Below, one piece after another: positions 7,611 to 16,467 of a DNA stretch of 64,000 bases (position 1 is its first letter; every line of letters starts with the position of its first letter). The stretch is taken from the NCBI GenBank assembly GCA_046728115.1, contig JBKPDW010000049.1, forward strand, positions 8,054 to 72,053, in the 5' to 3' direction. This stretch comes from CAVSWN01 sp046728115 (GTDB lineage Bacteria > Acidobacteriota > Vicinamibacteria > Vicinamibacterales > CAVVIG01). The notes under the pieces were generated by a model. It did not search any database and was not told the origin of the DNA. It worked only from the letters and a program-made list of their open reading frames with translations. A program made the translations under genes and the position numbers.

Positions 7611-7664
7611 ATGGAAAGCCGACCGAGCTTCATGGCGGTGCGTGTCGCGCGCGTGGACGCGTGA
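7611..7664 (+). CDS. Possible 17-residue leader peptide
   Basis: A short frame, MESRPSFMAVRVARVDA, lies 11 bases after TATAAT (7594-7599). Its TGA (7662-7664) overlaps the GTG at 7661 of the next gene as GTGA, the usual arrangement for translational coupling. No Shine-Dalgarno is present, so it would be read from a near-leaderless transcript. It may be a coupling ORF, or simply a chance frame. Confidence 0.35.
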   Translation: MESRPSFMAVRVARVDA

Positions 7665-8497
7665 CTCATATGGCGGGACCCGGAGGCTATCCATTCGCAG
7701 ATCTGGCGCTCGCGCGCCGGCTCGAACGAACGGAGGGCGTGGCCAGTTCGCGTTCGATCGAAGCACGCGCCAGCATCGCGCCCGAGCGCGGCGCGTGCTG
7801 GATCGAAGTGGCCGGAACGCTGGCGATGTTCGATGGTCCGACGTCACCGCTGACGCAGACGTTCGGCCTCGGGATGTTCGAGCCCGTCACGGAAACGGCG
7901 CTCGATCAGATCGAAGCGTTCTTTCGCGACCGAGGCGCGCCGTCTTTCCACGAAATCAGCCCGCTTGCGCACGAATCCACGGTCGCGCTGCTGAACGCGC
8001 GGAGGTATCAGCCGTTCGAGTTCACCAGCCTGATGTATCGATCGATTGCGGACTGGAGCTCGCCGCCTCCGTCCAATCCGGCGGTCCGCGTGCGGATAAT
8101 CGCGCCGGATGAATCGGAGGTCTGGGCGCGAACGGCGATGGCGGGATGGAGTGACTATGCGTCTCTCGGTGACTTCATGCTCGGCATGGGGCGCATGAAT
8201 GCGGCGACCCACGGTGCGCGATCGTATCTGGCCGAGCTCGACGGCCGGCCGATTGCGACGGCCAGCCTCCGCATCCACGACGGCGTCGCATTTCTCGCCG
8301 GTGCGGCCACGATCCCGTCGGCGCGACGCTGCGGGGCGCAACTGGCGCTGCTCGATCGCCGTCTCCGCGATGGCGTCGACGCCGGCTGCGATATCGCCAT
8401 GATGGGCGCGGCGCCGGGAAGCGCCTCGCAGCGCAATGCCGAACGCCACGGATTTCGGATCGCTTACACACGCGTGAAGTGGAGAGCAGCACCTTGA
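7661..8497 (+). CDS. GNAT-family acetyltransferase (duplicated-domain type)
   Basis: A 278-residue acetyltransferase-like protein. The C-terminal half (about 145-275) carries a recognisable GNAT domain: RSYLAELDGRPIATASLRI, AGAATIPSARRCGAQLALLDRRL (the acetyl-CoA loop region, with Cys-Gly-Ala replacing the usual G-x-G/A) and a final SQRNAERHGFRIAYTRVKW. The N-terminal half looks like a degenerate GNAT repeat. GTG 7661 couples to the upstream short ORF; ATG 7670 is the alternative start. Substrate unknown. A short gap with no gene separates it from the PadR operator. Confidence 0.75.
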   Translation: MTHMAGPGGYPFADLALARRLERTEGVASSRSIEARASIAPERGACWIEVAGTLAMFDGPTSPLTQTFGLGMFEPVTETALDQIEAFFRDRGAPSFHEISPLAHESTVALLNARRYQPFEFTSLMYRSIADWSSPPPSNPAVRVRIIAPDESEVWARTAMAGWSDYASLGDFMLGMGRMNAATHGARSYLAELDGRPIATASLRIHDGVAFLAGAATIPSARRCGAQLALLDRRLRDGVDAGCDIAMMGAAPGSASQRNAERHGFRIAYTRVKWRAAP

Positions 8498-8580
8498 ACC
8501 TTACGGCGAGATACTCACATTCTTGAACGACGCTAGCCCGGCCGTATTTCGAATAGTGTCCACCGCGTCGCAGACACGCC

Positions 8581-8622
8581 TTGACATTCTAGGTGAGCGT
8601 CCGCATACTCACCTAGAATGTC
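8581..8622 (+). promoter_or_regulatory. Promoter and 15-bp inverted-repeat operator of the PadR-ADOP operon
   Basis: A perfect -35 TTGACA (8581-8586) and a -10-like CATACT (8604-8609) are 17 bases apart. Overlapping them is a perfect inverted repeat with 15-bp arms (8583-8597 and 8608-8622) and a 10-base spacer. The right arm includes the PadR ATG (8618-8620), so the transcript would be leaderless or nearly so. The arms cover both promoter hexamers, fitting direct autorepression by PadR. Confidence 0.8.
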
Positions 8623-8953
8623 TACCGAAGAGCGTCTGGAACTGCTTCAAGGTACGCTCGACCTGCTGATCATGCAGTCGCTGCGCCGCGGTCCGGCGCA
8701 CGACCACGCGATCATGCAGGCGATCGAACGCAGGTCGGGGTCGGTCCTCCACGTCGAACAGGGATCGCTCTATCCGGCGCTGCACCGTCTGATCAAGCGC
8801 GGCTGGATCACCTTCGAACACGGCACGTCAGAAAACAACCGCCGAGCGAAGTACTACAAGCTCACCGCCAAGGGGCTGAAGCAGCTCGCGGTCGAGACCT
8901 CCAATTGGGAAAAGCTCGCAAGTGCCATCGCTCGCGTTCTGAGGCCGGCATGA
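8618..8953 (+). CDS. PadR-family transcriptional regulator
   Basis: A 111-residue winged-helix repressor of the short PadR-s2 type. The conserved core is LLQGTLDLLIMQSL, a recognition-helix region, QGSLYPALHRLIKRGWI and the wing with AKYYKLTAKGLKQL. It probably binds the 15-bp inverted repeat that overlaps its own promoter and start codon. Its stop overlaps the ADOP start as ATGA (8950-8953), so repressor and permease are translationally coupled. PadR proteins of this type usually respond to a small ligand or toxic compound; the inducer is not evident. Confidence 0.93.
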   Translation: MSTEERLELLQGTLDLLIMQSLRRGPAHDHAIMQAIERRSGSVLHVEQGSLYPALHRLIKRGWITFEHGTSENNRRAKYYKLTAKGLKQLAVETSNWEKLASAIARVLRPA

Positions 8954-11553
8954 TCTGGCGACGCCGCCGGGCGCTCGACGATCTCGACGAGGACATTCGC
9001 GAACATCTTGCGCGTGAAACAGAAGAGAATATCGCGCGCGGCGTGTCGCCAGAAGCGGCAGACGCGGCGGCGCGCCGCGCATTCGGCAGCGTCACACGAA
9101 TCAAAGAGGACACGCGAGCGGTGTGGGTGCCGATCTGGGCGGACCAACTCCTACAGGACGCCCGCTACGCGCTGCGGCTCGTTCGTCGAAGTCCAGGCTT
9201 CGCATCGCTCGTCGTCGCTACCCTCGCCCTCGGCATTGGTTTGACGACCGCCGTGTTCAGCGTCGTCAACGCGGTGTTGCTGCGGCCGCTGGCGTACCGA
9301 GATGGCAGCCGGCTGATCTGGATCGTGACGTACGACGATCGGGTACCGATGATCGAGGTCGTGTCCGCGCCGGATTTCGTGGCTTTCCATGACGACGCAT
9401 CGACCCTCGAGCGCGTTGTCGCCTTCGACGTCAGCATGGAACGGGTCACGGCGAAAGACGGCGTCGTGGCGACGCGAGTGGCGACAGTGTCGAGCGACTT
9501 CTGGGACCTCGCCGGCGCGACGCCGGCGCTCGGCCGGCTGCCTTCGACGAACGAGGACGCGATCGTGCTGTCGCACGCATTCTTCGAAAGCGCATTCAAC
9601 GGCGACCCAACCCTGGTCGGACGAATGGTCACGGTCAACGATCGGCAGGTGCTCATCGCCGGCGTTCTGCCGCGAACATTTCGTCCGCAGCTGCCCGCGC
9701 CGGCCGCTGTCTCGCAGCTGCCGCCCAGCGAGGTCGAGGCGTATCACGCAACGACGATCCAGCCGCCGTCGCCGACCGACCTCGGCGTCCGGCTGTTCTA
9801 CGTGATCGCGCGGACAAGGCCTGGAGTCACCGTCGCCCAAGTGACGAGCGAACTCGAGACGCTGCGCGCGGACGTTCAGCGCGCCTATCCGAAGCTCCCG
9901 TCCGCGCCTCGACTGAGAGTGACGCCGTTCGCGGACGTCCTCGTCGGACAGGCGCGGCGCCCACTGTTGATTCTGTTCGGCTGCGTCCTCCTCGTCTTGA
10001 CGATCGCGTGTGTCAACATCGCGAGCCTGCAACTCGCACGCGCGTCGGCACGGCACAAGGAAGTGGCCGTGCGCGCGGCCATCGGCGCCGGACGCGGACG
10101 CGTGCTGCGGCAGTTTGTCGTCGAAAACCTGCTGCTCGCTTCGGCCGGCGGCATCGTCGGGCTGCTTGTCGCTCGCGCCGCCGTGTCGTCGATGGTTCAA
10201 CTGCTGCCGTATGCGATTCCGCGCCTGACCGAAACGACGATCGACGCCCGCGTGCTGACGTTTGCCAGCATCGCGTCGGTCGTAACCGCGCTTGCCTGCG
10301 GGATCGCGCCGGCTGCCGCGTTTCGGCGGATGAACGTGCAGGATGCGCTCAAGGACGGTACGCGGATGACCACGGCTCCGCCGCGAGCGCTGCGCGCACG
10401 TCGCGCGCTCGTCACGGTCGAACTCGCGCTCGCGTCGGTCCTCGTCGTTGCAGCCATGTTGCTGGTCAAGAGCCTTTGGCGAATCACTGCATATCCCGCG
10501 GGCTTTGACCCCGAGCATGTGCTCACACTGAAGGTGCAAATGTCCGGTCCGGCGTACCGCACGCCGGAAAGAAAGCGCGCGTACCTCGACGAGGTGCTGC
10601 AACGGACCGGAGCCGTACCCGGCGTGCTCGCAACGGGCGTCTCATCGGCTGCGGTCGCGCGAACCCGTCTCATCCGCCAGGACGGCCGGCCCATGTCGAT
10701 CCTCGATCGTCCGATCGTTCGTCTGAACGTCACGTCGGCGGGATACGCCGCGGCAATCGGCATGCGCATCGTCGAAGGACGATGGATGACCGACGCTGAA
10801 CCGTCGGCTGTGTTTGTGATCAACGAAGCGCTGGCGCGTCGATACTTCCCTGGCGAGAACCCGATCGGTCGGCGTCTGCTGCTTCCGAACGGACCGGATC
10901 CCGCACGCGCGATCCCTGTCCCTATCGTCGGGATGGTCGCCGACCTCCGCATTGCGGATCTCGAATCGGCCATCGAGCCGGAGCTGTTCCTCGATTACCG
11001 TCACGGCAATCCGTTTGCGATGACGGTCAGTGTGCGAACGACAGGCGATCCTCTGCACGTCGCGCCGACGGTCCGGGCGAAGCTGGCTGCGATCGACCCG
11101 ACACAAGCGTTGTTCCAAGTGAAGCGCCTCGACACCGCGCTCATCGACTCGATTGCCCCGCGGCGAATGACGTTGACGTTGCTCGCGGTGTTCGCCGGAT
11201 CAGCGCTGCTTCTCGGCGTCATCGGCATCTATGGCGTGATGGCGTATTCGGTCGCGCAGCGGACGCAGGAGATCGGCGTTCGAATGGCTCTCGGGGCCAC
11301 GCGACAAGCAGTTCTGATGATGATCATGACACAGGGCATTCGATTGACAGCCGCGGGTGTCGCGGTCGGAGCGGTTTCCGCCGCCGGGACGAGTCGAGTG
11401 CTGACAAGCCTCTTGTACGACATCCAGCCGACCGACGGCGCCTCGTTCGCTGTTGCGTGTGTCGGCGTCGCAGCGACGGCGATCGCGGCGTGCAGCCTTC
11501 CTGCGATAGCGGCTTCTCTGGTGGATCCCGTCGTAGCGCTGCGATGTGAATAA
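8950..11553 (+). CDS. ADOP-type ABC permease
   Basis: An 867-residue permease of the acidobacterial duplicated-orphan-permease group. Residues 1-75 are a soluble, charged helical segment (DLDEDIREHLARETEENIA) typical of PadR-linked copies. The first membrane segment carries LALGIGLTTAVFS (about 92-104), followed by a MacB-type periplasmic domain, an FtsX bundle near 340-460, then a second periplasmic domain and FtsX bundle (about 760-860) ending RxALRCE. No ATP-binding subunit is adjacent, hence 'orphan'. The start overlaps the PadR stop (ATGA). It faces the opposite PadR-ADOP operon, with an unremarkable 227-base gap between them (11554-11780). Confidence 0.9.
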   Translation: MIWRRRRALDDLDEDIREHLARETEENIARGVSPEAADAAARRAFGSVTRIKEDTRAVWVPIWADQLLQDARYALRLVRRSPGFASLVVATLALGIGLTTAVFSVVNAVLLRPLAYRDGSRLIWIVTYDDRVPMIEVVSAPDFVAFHDDASTLERVVAFDVSMERVTAKDGVVATRVATVSSDFWDLAGATPALGRLPSTNEDAIVLSHAFFESAFNGDPTLVGRMVTVNDRQVLIAGVLPRTFRPQLPAPAAVSQLPPSEVEAYHATTIQPPSPTDLGVRLFYVIARTRPGVTVAQVTSELETLRADVQRAYPKLPSAPRLRVTPFADVLVGQARRPLLILFGCVLLVLTIACVNIASLQLARASARHKEVAVRAAIGAGRGRVLRQFVVENLLLASAGGIVGLLVARAAVSSMVQLLPYAIPRLTETTIDARVLTFASIASVVTALACGIAPAAAFRRMNVQDALKDGTRMTTAPPRALRARRALVTVELALASVLVVAAMLLVKSLWRITAYPAGFDPEHVLTLKVQMSGPAYRTPERKRAYLDEVLQRTGAVPGVLATGVSSAAVARTRLIRQDGRPMSILDRPIVRLNVTSAGYAAAIGMRIVEGRWMTDAEPSAVFVINEALARRYFPGENPIGRRLLLPNGPDPARAIPVPIVGMVADLRIADLESAIEPELFLDYRHGNPFAMTVSVRTTGDPLHVAPTVRAKLAAIDPTQALFQVKRLDTALIDSIAPRRMTLTLLAVFAGSALLLGVIGIYGVMAYSVAQRTQEIGVRMALGATRQAVLMMIMTQGIRLTAAGVAVGAVSAAGTSRVLTSLLYDIQPTDGASFAVACVGVAATAIAACSLPAIAASLVDPVVALRCE

Positions 11554-11780
11554 TGCGTATGGCGCGCGATAGTCGTAATCAGAAACGCCGATCTGATTCC
11601 GGCAGGCCAGTCGATACATTCGTCCGTGGTAGGCGACTACTCAGGAGAATTCTGCCGGGCAGCTGCCGCCACCACCAATTGGCACTGCACTGGTAGCCCA
11701 GGAATCACGCACCGAGTAAGAGGGAACAGCGTGTGGGGTCAGCCACTTGTTCAGCACGCCTGTTGAGCCAAACGGCGCCG

Positions 11781-14396
11781 TCACTCGTGCCGCAGGGCTT
11801 CCATGGGATCCACGCGTGACGCGCGACTGGCGGGCACGTAGCAGGCTACAAGGGCGACCACCACCCAGATGACAGCTGCGGCGACGTGCGTGGAAGGCGT
11901 ACCCGGGCGGATGCCGGCCTGCACCGAGGCGAGCGCGCGCGTCGACGGGATCGCAAGGACTTCACCGATGACGACGCCTGCGACCACGATCGCGAGACCG
12001 TGCAACACGACATCGCGAAAAATCTCACCGCGCCCCGCGCCCAACGCCATCCGAACGCCGATTTCCTGTGTCCGAAGACTTACGCGATACGCGATCACCC
12101 CGTAGAGACCGATGGCTGCAAGCACCAACGCGAGCAGGCCGAAACCAGAGAGGACTGTCGCCATCCAGCGAACGCTTGTGAACGACCTATCGATGTAGGT
12201 GCTGAGCGGCTCCACCGCATACACGCGGATGCTCTGCCCCATACCGAGAAGGGTTTCGCGCACTGCCGGCACCATGCTCGCCGAGTCCGTGCCGGTCTGG
12301 AGCAATACGGCTGTGAGGCCACCGGAGTACTGACGCGTGAACGGTCGATAGAATCGCGGCTGGGGAGGTTCGCCCACGGCGCGGACGGCCGAGTCGCGCA
12401 CGACGCCGATCACGATCGATGCTTGAGAGGCCTGACAGCCGATCAAGACGCGTTCGCCAATTGGAGAGGTGTTGGGCCACAGGTGTCTCGCGAGACTTTC
12501 CGTGATGATGGTCGTGGATGTTTCGCGTGGCAGATCGATCGACGTGAAGTCGCGGCCTGCAATCATCCCGATGCCCATCGTCTGGAAGTACCCCTGATCG
12601 ATCTCATTGGTCGAAACATGCAGCTGCGGGCCGCCGGACAGCGATGCGCAATCGGTTCCGGCCGGCATCAACGGCAACGCTGACGTTTGTGAGGCGTTCA
12701 GCACGCCGGGCAATGCTCGCAGGCGGTCGAGCGCCTGTGCGTAGAGTGCGCGGCGGGCCTCGGGTGTCGACGCCGAGGGAAAGTAGATGTACGCGTAGAG
12801 CCGGCCGCTGACGGTGAAGCCCGGATCGGTGACTTGCAGCCGCCGCAGCGACGCGATCACGCTGCCCGCGATGAGGAGCAACACGAACGAGAGCATGACC
12901 TGTGCGACAAGCCCGAAGGGACGCCGACGCCGAACTGAGCCCCCAACCTGCCCCTTAAATCCTGCGACTCCGCTGATCTGCGATCCCCGCCACGCGGGTA
13001 CCAGCCCGCAGATCAGCGTTGTTGCGAGCGAGAGGATCGTCGCAAACGCGATCACGCGTCCGTCGAGCGACAGATCCAGCTCGATGGGAAAGGTCGATCG
13101 CATCGAGGGCATGACGTGTTCGAGGATTCTGGTCGTCCAGAGTGCGAGTAAGAGACCACTCGCGCCGCCGCCGAGAGCCAGCACGAGGCTTTCGGTCAGC
13201 AGTTGGCGCAGCAGACGCGATTTCGTGGCGCCAAGTGCCCGTCGCACTGCCAGTTCGCGCTGGCGCAGCGATCCGCGCACGAGCAGGAGATTGCCGACGT
13301 TCACGCACGCGATCAGCAGAACAAGGCCGACGACGATCATGAGCAGCGATGCGCTCAGGCTGACGAGGCGCCGGCCACCGGGATTGGGGATTCCACGTAT
13401 CGGTTCTGCCACAATCGGCGGCAGCGGTTCCGTTGATACGTCATGCTCGGCGACGAGTTGTGCTTCGATGCCATTCAGTTCGGCTGACACCTGTCCCGGC
13501 GTCGCGTCCGAGCGTAGGCGGCCGAAGACCATCACGAGCCGGCGCGACCGGTTGTCGAGCATCGCCGTCAGTGTCGGGCGTGTCCGCATCGGCACCCAGA
13601 TGTCCGTGCGATACGGTGCGAAGATCCCAGTGAAAGCCCGCGGTGCGACGCCCACGATCGTGTAGGACTGCGCCTCCGATCCGATGCTCCGCCCGAGCAC
13701 ATTCGCACTTCCGTCGAATCTGTTCTGCCACACCGCGTAGCTGATGACAGCCACTGGCTCCGTCTCGCTCGTGAACCAGCGTCCAAGGACGGGCGCAACG
13801 CCAAGCACGGCACCGTAGTTCGCGGACACGACCTCGGCGACCACGAACTCGCTTACAGCATCGACTTCCAGATCCGATTCCATCGGGAATGATGCCGTGA
13901 GGCCCGAGAGAAGACGCCCGCGTGCCTGTAGATCCCGGAAGTCCGGATAGGAAAAGTTCGCAGTGGTTCCGCGACTGAGCATCAACAGGCCCGTAGGATC
14001 GGCGACGGACAACGGTCGAAACAGCACGCTGTTCAGCGCGCTGAAAATAGACGTATTGGCGCCGATGCCCAGGCCCAGACACAGTACCGCGAGCGCCGCG
14101 AAGCCCGGAGATCGGTTGACTTGTTGAACGGTGTAACGGAAATCCTGAACGAGATCGGTCGCCCATGCGAGCGGCCACACCTCACGCGCTCGTTCCTTGG
14201 TCTGCTGAACACCTTGTAGGGCGAGGCGTGCCCGGCGTTCGGCTTCCATGCGGCTAAGCCCCAGGCGCTCGCCAGCGCGAGTCTCCATTTCAAGATGGAA
14301 CGACAACTCGTCGTCCAGGTCGGCTTCTGCGCGGCCGCGTCTGACGAGGGGCAGTAATCGGGCGGGCAGAGCGTCAAGCCATCGCCTGAGGGTCAC
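11781..14396 (-). CDS. ADOP-type ABC permease
   Basis: An 871-residue paralogue of the permease at 8950. It has the same plan: a charged N-terminal helix (AEADLDDELSFHLEMETRAGERLGLSRMEAE, in pieces about 24-54), first membrane segment with LGLGIGANTSIFS (about 107-119), MacB-like periplasmic domains and two FtsX bundles, ending SRASRVDPMEALRHE. A GTG at 14396 is chosen as the start because it lies 2 bases after the PadR stop, mirroring the coupling of the other operon. An upstream in-frame ATG would overlap PadR deeply. Function is inferred as efflux or envelope export; no ATPase is nearby. Confidence 0.88.
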   Translation of the reverse strand: MTLRRWLDALPARLLPLVRRGRAEADLDDELSFHLEMETRAGERLGLSRMEAERRARLALQGVQQTKERAREVWPLAWATDLVQDFRYTVQQVNRSPGFAALAVLCLGLGIGANTSIFSALNSVLFRPLSVADPTGLLMLSRGTTANFSYPDFRDLQARGRLLSGLTASFPMESDLEVDAVSEFVVAEVVSANYGAVLGVAPVLGRWFTSETEPVAVISYAVWQNRFDGSANVLGRSIGSEAQSYTIVGVAPRAFTGIFAPYRTDIWVPMRTRPTLTAMLDNRSRRLVMVFGRLRSDATPGQVSAELNGIEAQLVAEHDVSTEPLPPIVAEPIRGIPNPGGRRLVSLSASLLMIVVGLVLLIACVNVGNLLLVRGSLRQRELAVRRALGATKSRLLRQLLTESLVLALGGGASGLLLALWTTRILEHVMPSMRSTFPIELDLSLDGRVIAFATILSLATTLICGLVPAWRGSQISGVAGFKGQVGGSVRRRRPFGLVAQVMLSFVLLLIAGSVIASLRRLQVTDPGFTVSGRLYAYIYFPSASTPEARRALYAQALDRLRALPGVLNASQTSALPLMPAGTDCASLSGGPQLHVSTNEIDQGYFQTMGIGMIAGRDFTSIDLPRETSTTIITESLARHLWPNTSPIGERVLIGCQASQASIVIGVVRDSAVRAVGEPPQPRFYRPFTRQYSGGLTAVLLQTGTDSASMVPAVRETLLGMGQSIRVYAVEPLSTYIDRSFTSVRWMATVLSGFGLLALVLAAIGLYGVIAYRVSLRTQEIGVRMALGAGRGEIFRDVVLHGLAIVVAGVVIGEVLAIPSTRALASVQAGIRPGTPSTHVAAAVIWVVVALVACYVPASRASRVDPMEALRHE

Positions 14397-14398
14397 CG

Positions 14399-14734
14399 TC
14401 AGGCCTCCTTCAGGCGAACCACGCGGCTGATGGCAGAGGATAATCGCCGCCATTCCTCGGTTTCCTCTTCCAGCCTCCGGCGGCCCGAGGTGGTCAGCGA
14501 GTAGAACTTGGCTCGGCGGCCGAGCTCGCTCGTCCTCCACTCGGCCTTGATCCAGCCTTGCTGTTCGAGCTTGTGGAGGGCCGGGTACAGCGATCCGTCG
14601 CTCACATGCAGCTCGTCCGCCGAGACCTGGCTCAACCGCTGGCTGATCGCCCAGCCGTGGAGCGCTTCGAGCGCCAGAATCTTGAGGAGGAGGAGATCAA
14701 GCGTGCCCTGAACGAGATCAGACGGCTTGCTCAT
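14399..14734 (-). CDS. PadR-family transcriptional regulator
   Basis: A 111-residue PadR regulator, paralogous to the one at 8618 (DLVQGTLDLLLLKILALEALHGWAISQRL in pieces, then SDGSLYPALHKLEQQGWIKAEW and the wing RAKFYSLTTSGRRRLEEE). It lies 2 bases upstream of its ADOP partner. A 10-bp inverted repeat just upstream (14744-14771) is its probable operator. The operator sequence differs completely from that of the other PadR, so the two circuits should be insulated from each other. Confidence 0.93.
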   Translation of the reverse strand: MSKPSDLVQGTLDLLLLKILALEALHGWAISQRLSQVSADELHVSDGSLYPALHKLEQQGWIKAEWRTSELGRRAKFYSLTTSGRRRLEEETEEWRRLSSAISRVVRLKEA

Positions 14735-14743
14735 GACTATGCC

Positions 14744-14771
14744 CTCGGTAACCTATATATCGGTTACCGAG
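14744..14771 (-). promoter_or_regulatory. PadR operator overlapping the -10 of the leftward PadR-ADOP operon
   Basis: A perfect inverted repeat with 10-bp arms (CTCGGTAACC at 14744-14753, GGTTACCGAG at 14762-14771) around an 8-base A/T core. On the reverse strand the core gives TATATA, a good -10, about 19 bases before the ATG. Binding here would occlude RNA polymerase, consistent with autorepression. Confidence 0.8.
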
Positions 14772-14977
14772 ACCATAACACACCAGTCCCGGTGGGAACA
14801 ACGGTCATCTCTCCATCTGTCGGCGTCGCTGCAGAATCGTGAGCAGACGCGGAAGGTCCGCCTCAGCGCCGATATTCGTAACGATGACCGCCGTAGTGGC
14901 TACGAAGCCGCTTAGAACTGCTGGGCGCGACAGCGCGCTGGGGTTTTGATACAGCCTCTAAACTGATATGGAACGAC

Positions 14978-15241
14978 TCTGTCGAGTTACCTAGATCATC
15001 TTCGTCGTCTTACTCTGGTTCTGATGGGAACGCAGCATCGGAGGTAGCCGAGTCGGCTGTCGCGACGGTTGATCACTCTGATATTCGCGGGTCGGAACCG
15101 CATAATCGTGATCCGTCGGGAGCTGCCTCGGACTAAGAGCGCGGGTCGAGCTCGAAAGCCCGCCGCATAGGTTAGTCGAGGATTCTCCATTCCGTGTGCC
15201 TCTCGGCTACCACCGTCACTGCGTGCCCAGTCGTCAGTCGG
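14978..15241 (-). ncRNA. Candidate bridge (seeker) RNA region of the IS1111-like element
   Basis: In IS1111-type elements a guide RNA is encoded in the non-coding end downstream of the recombinase, and this is the only long non-coding part of the element. Two internal sites resemble the left element junction (CTGATATGGAACGAC beginning near 14963): CTGATGGGAACG near 15021-15032 and TCTGATATTCG near 15078-15088. These are plausible guide loops, but no structure was computed. Confidence 0.35.
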
Positions 15242-16372
15242 TTAGGCGACCATCGGTTTCACCGACTCGGTTTGGGCTTCCACATGAACTCCGATCGCCC
15301 AGATGAATCCCAACAGCTCGCGACCGATGGCGGTGATCGTTTGCTGTTTGCATTTCCCTTTTGCGGTCAACGTGCGATAACGCGCATGCAATCGGTGCTG
15401 TGCTTTCCACGCGATCGCGGTCACGTCGGCACTCGCGGTGGCCTGGCGTTTCCGGAGCGCGGCGCCAATGGCCGGGCGGTGCCGATAGGCCCAGGCGGCT
15501 TCGACCACGGCACGACGGAGGTGCGCGTTGCCGGTTTTCGTAATGCCTCCGCGCCGGGTTCGCGCGCCGCTCGAATCCTCGCTGGCCACGGCCCCGCTGT
15601 ATCCCATCAGCTGGCGCGGTGTGGCGAAGCGCGAGAGTTCGCCGACTTCCGAAGCAATCGTTACCGCCGAGACCAACGCGACGCCGCGCAGCGCTTGGAG
15701 CGCGTCGATGACGGCCCGCATCCGTTCGGGCGCGGTCTGCACCGCGTCGTCGATGGCGCGCTCGAGTCGCGCCACGCGATCGGCCATATGCTCGACCTCG
15801 TGGAGGTAATCCAGCAAGGTGGCCTCCTGCGCCCCGTGCTCAAAGTGGAGGGTCTTCACCCACGCGACATAACGCGCCGTCCACGACGGCATCGCGGTCG
15901 ATGGACGCCGGCCGTGGCGCAGCAAGAACTTGCCCAAGCGATGACGCGCCCGCTGTTGATCCTTCTTCGCGGCTGCCCGAGCTCGCACCAGATCCCGCAA
16001 GGCTTCATGCGCCCCGTCCGGCACCCACACCGGCGTCAAGTCCCCCGCGCGATAACTCCGGGCCAGCTTCGTCGCGTCCCGCCGATCCGTCTTCACGCGA
16101 TCGCCCGACTTGACGGGCACCAGGGTGGGCGCGATGACCTCGCATTTCACCCCAAGCGCCGTCAGCTGCCAATACACCACATACCCAGTCGGGCCTGCCT
16201 CGTAGCACACCCGCAACTCCTTGGCCGGCCCGAGCTTCTTCATCAGCTTTCGTATCGACTCCGGCCGATTGGGGATGATGCCGAGGCAGCGAACCTCTCC
16301 GCTCTGCTCCGCTACTGCGACCGCAATCGTTTCCGCATGGACATCGAGACCGACAAATCGTACCGTGGTCAT
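15242..16372 (-). CDS. IS110-family transposase (DEDD recombinase)
   Basis: A 376-residue DEDD transposase. The N-terminal RuvC-like catalytic domain starts VRFVGLDVHAETIAVAV (Asp9), continues with CYEAGPTG (Glu) and KTDRRDATKLA (the two later Asp residues). The C-terminal Transposase_20 domain has LRGVALVSAVTIASEVGELSRF and the SG-x(n)-RRGGITKTGNAHLRRA segment containing the second-site nucleophile region. All catalytic acids and full length are present, so it looks active. The ATG at 16372 is chosen because the catalytic domain starts there. Confidence 0.92.
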   Translation of the reverse strand: MTTVRFVGLDVHAETIAVAVAEQSGEVRCLGIIPNRPESIRKLMKKLGPAKELRVCYEAGPTGYVVYWQLTALGVKCEVIAPTLVPVKSGDRVKTDRRDATKLARSYRAGDLTPVWVPDGAHEALRDLVRARAAAKKDQQRARHRLGKFLLRHGRRPSTAMPSWTARYVAWVKTLHFEHGAQEATLLDYLHEVEHMADRVARLERAIDDAVQTAPERMRAVIDALQALRGVALVSAVTIASEVGELSRFATPRQLMGYSGAVASEDSSGARTRRGGITKTGNAHLRRAVVEAAWAYRHRPAIGAALRKRQATASADVTAIAWKAQHRLHARYRTLTAKGKCKQQTITAIGRELLGFIWAIGVHVEAQTESVKPMVA

Positions 16373-16467
16373 GACCGGCTCCTTCGCATGTGGCTCTGCG
16401 TTGTGCAGTCCTTCAACTCGCAGCGTAACCCACGAGCTGCGAATTGGAGTCGGTCGTTCCATTCTGA

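Larger units (their letters stand above)
14968..16462 (-). mobile_element. IS110-family insertion sequence (IS1111-like)
   Basis: About 1.5 kb. A 10-bp inverted repeat ATGGAACGAC/GTCGTTCCAT at 14968-14977 and 16453-16462 flanks the transposase gene; such subterminal repeats are typical of the IS1111 group, which makes no target duplications. The non-coding stretch is long downstream of the transposase (about 264 bases, left) and short upstream (about 80 bases, right), again like IS1111 rather than IS110 proper. The right end lies 5 bases from the stop codon of the YVTN gene. The exact ends a few bases outside the repeats cannot be fixed from one copy. Confidence 0.8.

Noticed and set aside
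14996..15190. 64-codon reverse-strand frame inside the IS element
   Set aside because: Arginine-rich with no domain, in the part expected to encode the guide RNA; treated as non-coding.
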